From Nocardia brevicatena NBRC 12119 (GTDB taxonomy: Bacteria; Actinomycetota; Actinomycetes; Mycobacteriales; Mycobacteriaceae): 64,000 nucleotides of DNA. The notes under the pieces were generated by a model. That model worked only from the letters and a program-made list of their open reading frames with translations. It ran no database searches and was not told the origin of the DNA. The stretch lies in contig NZ_BAFU01000072.1 in NCBI RefSeq assembly GCF_000308495.1, positions 1-64,000 of the forward strand, written 5' to 3'. A program made the position numbers and the translations under genes. Positions 16,171 through 25,073 of the stretch are shown here, in pieces. Numbering within the stretch: the first letter of the stretch is position 1; each line of letters begins with the position of its first letter.

Positions 16171-16308
16171 GCCGACCTCGCCGAACAATCCATTCCGGCG
16201 TATCCGGACGCCGACACCGATATCGAATCGAGCAGGAGATCGGCGTCGCGGTCGACCGGGACGCCGTGGAGACCAACGCTGCCAACGTCGCCGAACAGCC
16301 CATCCCGG
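16171..16308. repeat. Imperfect 28-bp direct repeat between acyltransferase gene and menD
   Basis: Bases 16171-16198 and 16281-16308 share 23 of 28 positions (both begin GCC-AC-TCGCCGAACA in outline). They lie 110 bases apart in the 227-bp gap. The translations ADLAEQSIP and ANVAEQPIP fall in different frames, so this could be a decayed duplicated coding segment. Nothing else is recognised in the gap. Confidence 0.4.
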
Positions 16309-16347
16309 TACCACCGCGCCCATCCGGACACGGCGAAGTAGCTCGAA

Positions 16348-17991
16348 TCAGGACGCGATCTTGGCGCGCACCGTCGCGTGCAGCTCGCGCAGGCGCGACC
16401 GGTCGGTGACCACCTCGAGCACCCGCGTGCCGTGTGCGTGCCCGGTCAACTCGACGACCAGCTGCTCCGGACCGACCTGGCTGTGCGGAATGCGGTAGGC
16501 GGCGCACAGCGCGGCAAGGTCCATGCCGTGCGGGGTGCCGAACACCCGCTCGAATACTCCGGCATATTGCGGATCACCCTGTTCCAGCAGCTCGAAGATG
16601 CCGCCGCCGTCGTCATTGGCGACCACGATGGTCAGATCGGCCGGGCGGGGTTCGCCGGGCCCGATCAGCAGGCCGGACGCGTCGTGAAGGAAGGTCAGAT
16701 CACCCAGCAGCGCGACGGTGCGGCCGTGGTGGTGCAATGCCGCGCCGACAGCCGTGGACACGGTGCCGTCGATGCCCGCGACACCACGGTTGGACAGCAC
16801 CGTGATACCCGGCCGCGGGTACGACACCAGGGCCGCGTCGCGCACCGGATTGGACGCGCCGAGTAGCAGCTGGTCGCCCTCGCGCAGCGAGTCCATCACC
16901 ACCGCTGCAACATGCAGGCCGGTCGGCTTCGGCTGCACGGCGAGCTCGGCCCGGACAACCTCGGTCGCCCTCGCGCTGAGTTCACGGCAGTGCGCCAACC
17001 ACTCCGGGCGCGATGCGCCGGTGACAATCGCCCGAGTGCCGGTGCCGACCACATTGCCGGAGACATCGAGCCAGCGCGGCCCGGTGGTGACCGCGTAGAC
17101 GGTGACATTCGGATCGGCCAGCACCTTGGCCACCGGACGGTGCAGGGTCGGACGGCCGGTGATGATGACCTGGCGCGGCTTCAGCAGCGGCAGCGCCAAT
17201 GGGTGCAGCGCGGGGCCGTGCATGGGGGCCGTGGGTTCGGCGACGGTTGGCAGCTCGGACAGTTCCGGCCGGAGCCCGGCACCGTGGCCGGAAATAACGA
17301 CCGTATCAGGGGTCAAGTCGATGTCGAGCGGCACATCGAGCGTTACGTACTGGGTAGGCGTCCAGGCCCGTCCGCCCTCGCGTCCCTCGGGCGCGCACTC
17401 GCAGGGGGCCAGGTCGGGCACCAGCGGCTCGCGCAGCGGGATATCGAAGTGCACCGGGCCCGCGTTGCCGGAGCGGGTGCCGCAGGCCGCGGCGAGCACC
17501 CGGCAGACCGCCGAGCGCCACAGGCTGTTCTGGCGCCTGTACGACGCACAGTCGGCGGACGCGGACTCTTCGTCGGCGGGGTCGAGGCTGATGGTGGTGC
17601 GGACCTGACTGCCGAACAGACCGAGCTGCTCCACGGTCTGGTCGGCGCCGGAGCCGAGCATCTCGTAGAGCCGATTGGCGCTGAGCACCACCAGCGGCAC
17701 CCGCGCGTAGTTGGCCTCCAGCACCGCGGGACCGAGGTTGGCCACCGCGGTCCCCGAGGTCATTACGACCGGTACCGGTAGCCCACTGGCTACCGCCAGC
17801 CCCACCGCGAGGAAGCCCGCGGTCCGTTCGTCGATGCGCATGTGCAGCCGCAGTCGGCCCACAGCATCCGCCGCCTGCACAGCGAAGGCCAGCGGCGCGT
17901 TCCGCGAGCCGGGACACAGAACAACGTCCCGGACGCCCCCACGCGCGAGTTCGTCGACGACCACCTGCGCCTGTGCTGTGGACGGGTCCAC
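16348..17991 (-). CDS. menD: MenD, SEPHCHC synthase (menaquinone biosynthesis)
   Basis: A 547-residue thiamine-diphosphate enzyme of normal MenD length. It condenses 2-oxoglutarate with isochorismate to 2-succinyl-5-enolpyruvyl-6-hydroxy-3-cyclohexene-1-carboxylate. Landmarks are [13 protein letters not shown] and [15 protein letters not shown] (with the catalytic Glu) in the PYR domain, [13 protein letters not shown], and the ThDP/Mg motif [13 protein letters not shown] running to [16 protein letters not shown] in the PP domain. The start is GTG 17991 with GAGAGG upstream. No other men genes are in the window. Menaquinone is the usual respiratory quinone of this order. Confidence 0.97.
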   Translation of the reverse strand: MDPSTAQAQVVVDELARGGVRDVVLCPGSRNAPLAFAVQAADAVGRLRLHMRIDERTAGFLAVGLAVASGLPVPVVMTSGTAVANLGPAVLEANYARVPLVVLSANRLYEMLGSGADQTVEQLGLFGSQVRTTISLDPADEESASADCASYRRQNSLWRSAVCRVLAAACGTRSGNAGPVHFDIPLREPLVPDLAPCECAPEGREGGRAWTPTQYVTLDVPLDIDLTPDTVVISGHGAGLRPELSELPTVAEPTAPMHGPALHPLALPLLKPRQVIITGRPTLHRPVAKVLADPNVTVYAVTTGPRWLDVSGNVVGTGTRAIVTGASRPEWLAHCRELSARATEVVRAELAVQPKPTGLHVAAVVMDSLREGDQLLLGASNPVRDAALVSYPRPGITVLSNRGVAGIDGTVSTAVGAALHHHGRTVALLGDLTFLHDASGLLIGPGEPRPADLTIVVANDDGGGIFELLEQGDPQYAGVFERVFGTPHGMDLAALCAAYRIPHSQVGPEQLVVELTGHAHGTRVLEVVTDRSRLRELHATVRAKIAS

Positions 17992-18185
17992 GACTCCAGC
18001 CTCTCAGAGAGCCACCTCGGCGTCCACGTCATTCCTCTGTCGTGGTCGCCCTGAAGCCCCCGCGTCCGCGGCGGGCGGTCAGGCACCGACGAATGCACGA
18101 AACTTGCATGGCCGTATGTGATCACGAAGCCGTCCGGCTTGATGCAGCTCAGGGCGCCGGACGTGCGGTAGGCTGACGAACCACG

Positions 18186-18258
18186 GCCCCTATAGCTCAG
18201 TTGGTAGAGCAGCTGACTTTTAATCAGTGGGTCCTGGGTTCGAGTCCTAGTGGGGGCA
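18186..18258 (+). tRNA. tRNA-Lys (anticodon TTT)
   Basis: A 73-nt cloverleaf. Acceptor GCCCCTA pairs with TGGGGGC, with discriminator A at 18258. The D-arm is GCTC-AGTTGGTA-GAGC, the anticodon stem CTGA/TCAG encloses loop CTTTTAA (TTT anticodon), and the T-arm is CTGGG-TTCGAGT-CCTAG. The CCA end is not encoded (ACC follows). Confidence 0.97.
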
Positions 18259-18437
18259 CCTTCCCGGGTGCGGCCTGACGCACCATCGCCTGTCATCCGT
18301 GCCCGTGATCCGATCTCCACCCCGCTCCGCCCTACCCATCGAACCGGCGGCCCATGCCTTCACGTCATCTCCTCCGGCAACCGTTTTCCCCGACCGACCG
18401 GCACGGCTCCGACATGTGATCGGCCTGCCGCTTCGGC

Positions 18438-18461
18438 TTGACCTTCATGTTGCTCGAAGCT
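18438..18461 (+). promoter_or_regulatory. Candidate MerR-type promoter/operator
   Basis: A -35-like TTGACC (18438-18443) overlaps a dyad ACCTTC (18441-18446) / GAAGCT (18456-18461), 5 of 6 bases symmetrical, 14 bases upstream of the GTG start of the MerR-clamp gene. MerR regulators usually bind such dyads and control their own genes. Confidence 0.45.
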
Positions 18462-18474
18462 CGATGATGGGCGG

Positions 18475-19563
18475 GTGTCCGGTTCCGAGCTGATAACAAT
18501 CGGTGCTTTCGCCCGCTCGAGCGGTCTGACCTCGAGCGCGCTGCGGTTCTACGCGGATTCGGGTCTGCTGTCGCCCGCCGAAGTCGACCAGGTCTCCGGG
18601 TACCGCTATTACGCCGTTGCCCAGGTCGACCGAGCGGTCACCATCCGGCGGCTGCGGGAGATCGGTATGCCGTTGGACGCGATCGCGCAGGTCCTCGACT
18701 CCGATGCCGCTACCGCGGCCGATCTGATCGACGGTCATGTGGCGGAGCTCGCAGGCCGCGCCCACCGGGCGCGGCGGACTGCCGAGGTTGTCAAGGCGGC
18801 TCTCGGTGAGCCGTCGGGGTGGCCGGTAGCGACGGTCAACGGGCCGGTTTTCGTCTCGGCGGTCGAGCAGATTCTCGCCGCCACCGTGCACGAACCGAGT
18901 CTCCCCGTATTGGGCGGGGTGCATCTCGAGGTGTCCCCCGAGTCGCTGACGCTCACCGCCACCGACCGCTATCGGTTGTCCACCCGCACGGTGGTTCCCG
19001 ACGAACCGGGTCCGATCGAATGGGCCGCCACGGTCGACGGCGACGATCTGCGGTTCGCGCTCCCGGAAATCCGGCGTGGGCACTTCGTGCACCTGGAAGC
19101 GGACACTCACGGTGTCCGGTTCCGGACAACGGACGGCGCCGCGCCCACCTGCCGGATCCTGTCCGAGCCCTTCCCCGACCACCGGACGCTCCTGGCCTCC
19201 CTGCCCCCGGCCCGTACGCGTGTGGTGACCTCGAAGAACACGCTGACACGGGCCTTGGAAGTACAGCGCGAGCCCTACCTGCGGCTGCGCGTCTCGGACG
19301 GGTCGATCACCGTCTCGGCGCGGTGCACCGACGGACACACCCGTGTCCCGGCCGTGGTCACCGGCCCGGACACGGAGCTGACGTTCGGTTTCACCATCCT
19401 GCATCCGGCCGTGGGAACCGCTCTCGGCCCCGACGTGATGATCGATATCAGCGATGCCGCCCACCCGATCGTCATCCGGTCCGCGGACAACGGCGACCTC
19501 ACCACCTTGGCCATGCCGGCCGACCCCGCCACCATCGATTCGGAGAACGGAGCACACGAATGA
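18475..19563 (+). CDS. MerR-type regulator fused to a DnaN (beta sliding clamp)-like domain
   Basis: A 362-residue protein. Residues 1-75 are a MerR winged helix (LITIGAFARSSGLTSSALRF, then GYRYYAVAQVDRAVTIRRLR). A linker helix (~75-110) follows. Residues ~120-355 look like clamp domains of DnaN: a segment with PVLGGVHLEVSPESLTLTAT and DRYRLSTRTVV matches the P-V-L-x-G-V...A-T-D-R-Y-R-L motif of beta-clamp domain 2, and a C-terminal repeat of the fold follows. Real DnaN has no DNA-binding HTH and three domains. The role could be sensing the replisome or using a clamp fold for ligand binding. The next gene overlaps its stop by 4 bases. Confidence 0.85.
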   Translation: MSGSELITIGAFARSSGLTSSALRFYADSGLLSPAEVDQVSGYRYYAVAQVDRAVTIRRLREIGMPLDAIAQVLDSDAATAADLIDGHVAELAGRAHRARRTAEVVKAALGEPSGWPVATVNGPVFVSAVEQILAATVHEPSLPVLGGVHLEVSPESLTLTATDRYRLSTRTVVPDEPGPIEWAATVDGDDLRFALPEIRRGHFVHLEADTHGVRFRTTDGAAPTCRILSEPFPDHRTLLASLPPARTRVVTSKNTLTRALEVQREPYLRLRVSDGSITVSARCTDGHTRVPAVVTGPDTELTFGFTILHPAVGTALGPDVMIDISDAAHPIVIRSADNGDLTTLAMPADPATIDSENGAHE

Positions 19564-20072
19564 CCGCCGACGGACAGGTCTCCCCCGACGCCACCATGAA
19601 CGCCATCACCGATGCCGTCATGCTCGGGCACGGGGGTGACACCGATACCGCCCGGGCACGACTCCTCGCCCTGTGGGACGAGATCGGCGTGCTGGGCGAC
19701 CCGCTGCACCGCTGTACTCTCGCGCATTACCTGGCCGATCTCTACGACGACCCCGCCCGGGCCCTCACGTGGGATATCCGCGCCCTCGACGCCGCCGACG
19801 CCGTCACCGAGGACCGGGTCCAACGCCACCACGCGAGCCTGCACATCGCCGGCTTCTACCCCTCCTTGCACCTGAACCTCGCCGACAACTATCGGCGCCT
19901 CGGTTCCTGGGATGCCGCGGGCGAACAGATCACCGCTGCCCGGCAGTGCATCCACGCTCTACCGGACGATGGATACGGAACCATGATCCGGCATGCTGTC
20001 GAGGAGGTCGCCGCTGCGATCGTGGACCGTTCCGCCGCGCGCCGGGGGAGCGCGCCGGGACCGGCGCGATAA
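19560..20072 (+). CDS. Helical (tetratricopeptide-like) partner of the MerR-clamp protein
   Basis: A 170-residue protein starting at ATG 19560, overlapping the MerR-clamp stop (ATGA). It is all-alpha with TPR-like helix pairs (ARLLALWDEIGVLGDPLHRC, HLNLADNYRRLGSWDAAGEQ). There is no signal peptide or membrane segment. The overlap implies coupled translation and a shared function, possibly as a scaffold or signal-relay partner; I do not recognise a named family. Confidence 0.7.
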   Translation: MTADGQVSPDATMNAITDAVMLGHGGDTDTARARLLALWDEIGVLGDPLHRCTLAHYLADLYDDPARALTWDIRALDAADAVTEDRVQRHHASLHIAGFYPSLHLNLADNYRRLGSWDAAGEQITAARQCIHALPDDGYGTMIRHAVEEVAAAIVDRSAARRGSAPGPAR

Positions 20073-20208
20073 CGCTGACGACGGCCCCCGGCCGGACTCC
20101 CGGCACCTTCACGTCACCCTCTCGCTACCCGATCCCTGCCGGTGAAACGGACCGATCGGTTACGTTCATGTATACGCATGACCTTGCTCGCTTCACAGGA
20201 GTAGCCCG

Positions 20209-22473
20209 ATGGCGACAATCGAACACCTGCGGACCGACCCCGACCTGCCGCCCGTCGGCGTGGTCGACCGGTCCCCGATAACTCCCGCCAAGAAGGCGCT
20301 CTTCGCCCTGATCGCGATACTCGGCGGCGTCGCATGGGCGGTTCTGGCCGTGGCGCGCGGCGAATCGGTGAACGCGGTGTGGATCGTGATCGCCGCGGTG
20401 TGCACCTACATCATCGCCTACCGGTTCTATGCGCGGCTCATCGAATACAAGGTGGTCAAACCGCGCGACGATATCGCAACGCCGGCGGAGATCCTGGACA
20501 ACGGCAAGGACTTCATGCCGATGGACCGGCGGGTGCTCTTCGGGCATCATTTCGCGGCCATCGCGGGGGCGGGGCCGCTGGTGGGTCCGGTACTGGCGGC
20601 GCAGATGGGCTACCTGCCGGGCACGCTGTGGATCGTGCTCGGCGTGGTGTTCGCCGGGGCAGTGCAGGACTACCTGGTGCTGTGGGTGTCGATGAAACGG
20701 CGGGGGCGCAGTCTCGGGCAGATGGCGCGGGATGAACTGGGTGCCTTCGGCGGTATCGCGGCGATCATCGCCGTGCTGGTTATCATGGTGATCCTGTTGG
20801 CGGTGCTGGCGCTGGTGGTGGTGAACGCGCTGGCGCACAGCCCGTGGGGTGTGTTCTCCATCGGTATGACCATTCCGATCGCGCTGTTCATGGGCGTGTA
20901 CCTGCGTTACCTGCGGCCGGGTACGGTCGGCGAGGTGTCGGTGATCGGGTTCGTGCTGCTGATCCTGGCGATCATCGCGGGCGGCCGGGTCTCGGAGAAC
21001 GAGACGTGGGCGGGCTGGTTCACCTTCCATCCGGTGGCCATCTCCTGGATGCTGATCGCCTACGGCTTCGTCGCGTCGGTACTGCCGGTGTGGCTGCTGC
21101 TGGCGCCGCGCGACTATCTGTCGACGTTCATGAAGGTCGGCACCATCGGGCTGCTGGCCGTCGGCATCCTGGTCACCCTGCCGACGCTGAAGGCGCCCGC
21201 GGTCTCGGACTTCGCCACCACCGGCACCGGCCCGGCGTTCGCGGGCAGCCTGTTCCCGTTCCTGTTCATCACCATCGCCTGCGGTGCGCTCTCCGGATTC
21301 CACGCGCTGGTCGCCTCGGGAACCACCCCGAAGCTGCTGGAGAAGGAATCGCATACCCGGATGATCGGGTACGGCGGGATGCTGATGGAGTCGTTCGTGG
21401 CGGTGATGGCGATCATCACCGCGTCGATCATCGACCAGCACCTGTACTTCGCCATGAACGCGCCCATCGGCGCGACAGGCGGCACGCCGGAAACGGCCGC
21501 CGCCTACACCAACGGCCTCGGCCTGTCCGGTCCGTCGGCGACCCCGGCCGATTTCGCCCGGGCCGCGGAAGCGGTCGGCGAGGAGAGCGTTATCTCCCGC
21601 ACCGGCGGCGCGCCGACCCTGGCCGTGGGGATCTCCGAGGTGTTCGGCCAGTTCCTCGGCGGCGCGAGCATGAAGTCGTTCTGGTACCACTTCGCGATCA
21701 TGTTCGAGGCGCTGTTCATCCTCACCACCATCGACGCGGGCACCCGGGTGGCACGGTTCATGCTGTCCGATTCGCTGGGTAACCTCGGTGGGCCGATGCG
21801 GCGGTTCAAGGAGCCGTCGTGGCGGGTGGGTGCGTGGATCTGCTCGGCGCTGATGGTGGCGGGCTGGGGGTCCATTCTGCTGATGGGCGTCACCGATCCG
21901 TTGGGCGGTATCAACGCGCTGTTCCCGCTGTTCGGGATCGCCAACCAGCTGTTGGCGGCGATCGCGCTGGTCGTGGTGTTGACCATTCTGGTGAAAAAGG
22001 GCCTCACCGGATGGACGTGGATTCCGGGGATCGGCCTCGTGTGGGACCTCATGGTGACGATGACGGCGTCGTGGCAGAAGATCTTCTCCGCCGATCCGTC
22101 GCTCGGGTACTGGAAACAGCACAGCATCTGCCGCGCGGCCCGCGACGCGGGCGAACTGTGTCTGACGGCGAAGACACCCGACGATGTGGACGCGGTGATC
22201 CGCAATACCTTCATTCAGGGCACGCTGTCGATCGTGTTCGCGGTACTGGTGCTGATCGTGGCGCTCACCGGCGCCGTCGTCTGCTACCGGGCCTGGCGCT
22301 CGGGCAGCGTGGGGACCACGGAATCGCCGGAGGAGCCGTCGAAGATCTTCGCCCCGAGCGGGTTCGTCGCCACCGCCGCGGAGCGGGAGGTGCAGCGGCA
22401 GTGGGACGAACTGATCGCCGAGGGGAAGGCGACGGTACCCGGCGAGGCGCGGGCCGAGGTGCACGGTGGTTGA
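20209..22473 (+). CDS. cstA: CstA-family carbon-starvation protein / pyruvate transporter
   Basis: A 754-residue protein with about 16-18 transmembrane helices. Family motifs include GHHFAAIAGAGPLVGPVLAAQ, GALSGFHALVASGTTPK and FPLFGIANQLLAAIAL. CstA-type carriers take up pyruvate and possibly peptides during carbon limitation. The ribosome site CAGGAG lies 6-7 bases before ATG 20209. The downstream ybdD-like gene overlaps its end by 8 bases, the common cstA-ybdD arrangement. A ~60-residue extracytoplasmic loop with Gly/Thr-rich sequence lies at ~415-475. Confidence 0.96.
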   Translation: MATIEHLRTDPDLPPVGVVDRSPITPAKKALFALIAILGGVAWAVLAVARGESVNAVWIVIAAVCTYIIAYRFYARLIEYKVVKPRDDIATPAEILDNGKDFMPMDRRVLFGHHFAAIAGAGPLVGPVLAAQMGYLPGTLWIVLGVVFAGAVQDYLVLWVSMKRRGRSLGQMARDELGAFGGIAAIIAVLVIMVILLAVLALVVVNALAHSPWGVFSIGMTIPIALFMGVYLRYLRPGTVGEVSVIGFVLLILAIIAGGRVSENETWAGWFTFHPVAISWMLIAYGFVASVLPVWLLLAPRDYLSTFMKVGTIGLLAVGILVTLPTLKAPAVSDFATTGTGPAFAGSLFPFLFITIACGALSGFHALVASGTTPKLLEKESHTRMIGYGGMLMESFVAVMAIITASIIDQHLYFAMNAPIGATGGTPETAAAYTNGLGLSGPSATPADFARAAEAVGEESVISRTGGAPTLAVGISEVFGQFLGGASMKSFWYHFAIMFEALFILTTIDAGTRVARFMLSDSLGNLGGPMRRFKEPSWRVGAWICSALMVAGWGSILLMGVTDPLGGINALFPLFGIANQLLAAIALVVVLTILVKKGLTGWTWIPGIGLVWDLMVTMTASWQKIFSADPSLGYWKQHSICRAARDAGELCLTAKTPDDVDAVIRNTFIQGTLSIVFAVLVLIVALTGAVVCYRAWRSGSVGTTESPEEPSKIFAPSGFVATAAEREVQRQWDELIAEGKATVPGEARAEVHGG

Positions 22474-22675
22474 GTTACACCGGCCTGCGGGGTTGCGCCG
22501 AGCCGCGCGGTCGGTGCTGTGGTGGTTCAACGGCGTTCTCGGGGGGCAGGACTACCAGCGGTATATCGCGCACATGCGGCGAGCGCACCCGGGCTCCCCG
22601 GTGGCGAGCGAACGGGAGTACTGGCGGGAGCGCTACGCCGAGGCGGAACGCAACCCGTCGAGCCGGTGCTGTTGA
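22466..22675 (+). CDS. YbdD/YjiX-family small protein
   Basis: A 69-residue protein of the DUF466/YbdD family: VLWWFNGVLGGQDYQRYIAH, then PVASEREYWRERYAE and a terminal CC. It starts at GTG 22466 inside the end of cstA (8-base overlap). It usually accompanies CstA and supports its transport activity. Confidence 0.93.
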   Translation: MVELHRPAGLRRAARSVLWWFNGVLGGQDYQRYIAHMRRAHPGSPVASEREYWRERYAEAERNPSSRCC

Positions 22676-22749
22676 CCGGGTAGACGTCCCCGCCACGATG
22701 TCCGATTTCCGCTGGCTTCGGGGGGCCGGCGGCTGACATCGTAGATGAG

Positions 22750-24234
22750 GTGACCACCACGGCACTGGACTTCGAACGCTGTTATCGTGCGGTATCCACC
22801 AGGGACTCCCGCTTCGACGGACAGTTCTTCACCGCCGTCCGGACCACGGGGATCTACTGTCGTCCGTCGTGTCCGGCGATCACGCCGAAACGCGCGAACG
22901 TCACGTTCCTCCCCACGGCGGCAGCCGCGCAGCAGGCCGGGTACCGGGCCTGCCGACGTTGTCTGCCCGACGCCGCACCCGGCTCGCCGCTGTGGAACAC
23001 CCGCGCGGATCTGGCAGCCCGCGCCATGCGGTTGATCGGCGACGGCGTGATCGAGCGCGGCGGTGTTCCCGCGCTCGCCGCCACGCTCGGCTATTCCCAG
23101 CGGCAACTGGCCCGGGTTCTCACCAGCGAACTGGGAGCCGGACCGCTCGCCCTGGCCCGGGCGCACCGGGCACATACCGCGCGGCTGCTGATCCAGACCA
23201 CCGGTATGCCGATGTCGGATATCGCGTTCGCGGCCGGATTCGCCAGTATCCGGCAGTTCAACGATACGGTCCGCGAGGTGTTCGCGATCAGTCCCACCGC
23301 CATGCGCGACGAGGCCCGGCGGGCGAACGGCCGCGCGATACCGAGCGGCAACGGCGTCCTGACGCTGCGGCTGCCCTACCGTGCTCCCCTGGACCGGCGC
23401 TGGCTGGAGTGGTTCCTGTCCGCGCATTCGGCACCGGGCACGGAGCTGTGGGAGGGCAACGCCTATCGGCGGAACCTGCGCACCCCGCACGGGCACGCGA
23501 CGGTGCGGCTCGCCATCCGGGACGAATACGTCGGCGCCGAACTATCACTGCGCGATATGCGCGATCTTGCTCCGACGGTGGCACGGCTGCGGCATCTGCT
23601 CGACCTGGACGCCGATCCGGTCGGAATCGACGAGGCACTGGGGATCGGGTCCGCGGACGGACCGCCGTTCACTGCCGGTATCCGGGTGCCGGGCTGTGTC
23701 GACGGCGCGGAACTACTGTTGCGCACCATGATCGGCCAGCAGATCTCGGTATCGGCAGCCGTCACACATACCGCTCGGCTGGTCGCCGCGCTCGGCGACA
23801 CCGTCGGCGGCCCGGTTCCGCGGCTGTTCCCGACGCCGGAGGTCATCGCCGAACGTGGCGCGGAGGTGTTGACCGGTCCCGCGCGGCGGGTCCGGGCGAT
23901 CGTCGCCGCCGCGGCCGCGCTGGCCTCCGGGGATCTGGTGCTGCACTCGGCTCGCCCCGCCGACGATCTGCGTCGCGATCTGCTGGCACTCGACGGTGTG
24001 GGTCCGTGGACCGCCGACTATGTGACCATGCGGCTTCTGGCCGACCCCGACATCCTGCTGAACACCGATCTCGTCGTCCGACAGGGCGCCGCCCGACACG
24101 GTATCGACCTCACCGACACCCGGCGCTGGGCGCCGTGGCGTTCGTATCTGTCCATGCAGCTGTGGCAGTGCGAACTCACCGCCCGAGCCGTTCCCGCGGC
24201 GGCCGCCACCATAACGAAAGCGAGTAGCGAATAA
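22750..24234 (+). CDS. Ada-type regulator fused to AlkA-type DNA-3-methyladenine glycosylase
   Basis: A 494-residue fusion. Residues ~1-75 are the Ada zinc/methyl-acceptor domain (TTGIYCRPSCPA and ACRRC give four Cys). Residues ~85-185 form an AraC-type HTH pair (ALAATLGYSQRQLARVLTSE, ending with FNDTVREVFAISP). Residues ~195-300 are the AlkA N-terminal domain and ~300-490 the HhH-GPD glycosylase (LALDGVGPWTADYVTMRLL, with the catalytic Asp in NTDLVVR). The protein should sense methylphosphotriesters, activate transcription and excise alkylated purines. The start is GTG 22750. It overlaps ogt by one base (TAATG). Confidence 0.95.
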   Translation: MTTTALDFERCYRAVSTRDSRFDGQFFTAVRTTGIYCRPSCPAITPKRANVTFLPTAAAAQQAGYRACRRCLPDAAPGSPLWNTRADLAARAMRLIGDGVIERGGVPALAATLGYSQRQLARVLTSELGAGPLALARAHRAHTARLLIQTTGMPMSDIAFAAGFASIRQFNDTVREVFAISPTAMRDEARRANGRAIPSGNGVLTLRLPYRAPLDRRWLEWFLSAHSAPGTELWEGNAYRRNLRTPHGHATVRLAIRDEYVGAELSLRDMRDLAPTVARLRHLLDLDADPVGIDEALGIGSADGPPFTAGIRVPGCVDGAELLLRTMIGQQISVSAAVTHTARLVAALGDTVGGPVPRLFPTPEVIAERGAEVLTGPARRVRAIVAAAAALASGDLVLHSARPADDLRRDLLALDGVGPWTADYVTMRLLADPDILLNTDLVVRQGAARHGIDLTDTRRWAPWRSYLSMQLWQCELTARAVPAAAATITKASSE

Positions 24235-24776
24235 TGTCCGCTCCCAACGTATTCACCGCCATGACCACCGTAACCCCCTCTAGCACAGCAGATTTCGCGA
24301 CGGTCGACACCCACATAGGACCGTTCACCGTGCTGGTGGACACCGACGGTGCGGTACTGGCCTCGGGTTGGACCGCCGACGCGGAACAGCTGCGCGGCCT
24401 GATCCACCCCACGCTCCGGCCGGATGATCTGCGCCCCAGGGAATCGCTCGGCGTGGTGACCGATGCCGTCGTGGACTACCACCGCGGTGATCTCACCGCC
24501 ATCGATACCGTGCCGGTGCGCCAGCATTCCGGTGAATTCCTGCGACATGCCTGGGAAGTTCTGCGCACCGTCCCCGCCGGCTCACCCATGACCTACACCG
24601 CCTTCGCCGCCCACGCGGGGCGTCCGGCCGCCACCCGCGCCGCCGCCAATGCCTGTGCACGCAATGCGGCCGCGCTGTTCGTGCCGTGCCATCGGGTGGT
24701 ACGCACCGACGGTTCGCTCGGCGGGTTCCGCTGGGGTCTGCCGGTCAAACGCCGACTGCTCGACCACGAAGCATGA
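24234..24776 (+). CDS. ogt: Methylated-DNA--protein-cysteine methyltransferase (Ogt/MGMT)
   Basis: A 180-residue alkyltransferase. The active-site motif PCHRVVRTDGSLGGFRWG has the acceptor Cys, and the recognition helix is TYTAFAAHAGRPAATRAAAN. It repairs O6-methylguanine by suicide transfer to its Cys. The ATG at 24234 overlaps the stop of the Ada-AlkA gene; a second ATG nine codons later is also possible. Together the two genes form an adaptive-response operon. Confidence 0.95.
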   Translation: MSAPNVFTAMTTVTPSSTADFATVDTHIGPFTVLVDTDGAVLASGWTADAEQLRGLIHPTLRPDDLRPRESLGVVTDAVVDYHRGDLTAIDTVPVRQHSGEFLRHAWEVLRTVPAGSPMTYTAFAAHAGRPAATRAAANACARNAAALFVPCHRVVRTDGSLGGFRWGLPVKRRLLDHEA

Positions 24777-24875
24777 GCAACCAACGGCCACAGTCCGCCT
24801 ACAGACTGCCGCGCGGGACGATCCAACGCTGATTCGGATCGATATCCGCCATTTCGGCAATTCCCCTTCGATCAG

Positions 24876-25025
24876 CTATTCGATCTCCTGGGCGCGGGCC
24901 ACCGCGGCAACCGAATTGTACAGTGCCACACGGACGGTGCCCGATATCCCGGTGGTGCCCAAAGCATCTCGGGCAGAATCCAATAGTTCGTCGTCGATCT
25001 CGATCAACCGTTTCGTCTTCGCCAT
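24876..25025 (-). CDS. Orphan VapB-type antitoxin
   Basis: From ATG 25025 about 49 residues: MAKTKRLIEIDDELLDSARD, then LGTTGISGTVRVALYNSVAA, the pattern of short VapB/DUF2191 antitoxins. Intact proteins are usually longer; a C-terminal tail (RRGIAEMADIDPNQRW) continues in another frame after the stop, so a frameshift is likely. No PIN toxin follows: the next gene downstream is the convergent ogt. It is probably a decaying remnant of a vapBC pair. Confidence 0.6.
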   Translation of the reverse strand: MAKTKRLIEIDDELLDSARDALGTTGISGTVRVALYNSVAAVARAQEIE

Positions 25026-25073
25026 GACACCAGCACCTTTTATACAAAGGTCAATAACGATATACGCCATTTG

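Noticed and set aside
20125-22530. 801-codon frame on the minus strand
   Set aside because: Antisense of cstA; the translation is a His/Arg/Asp-rich shadow without domains.
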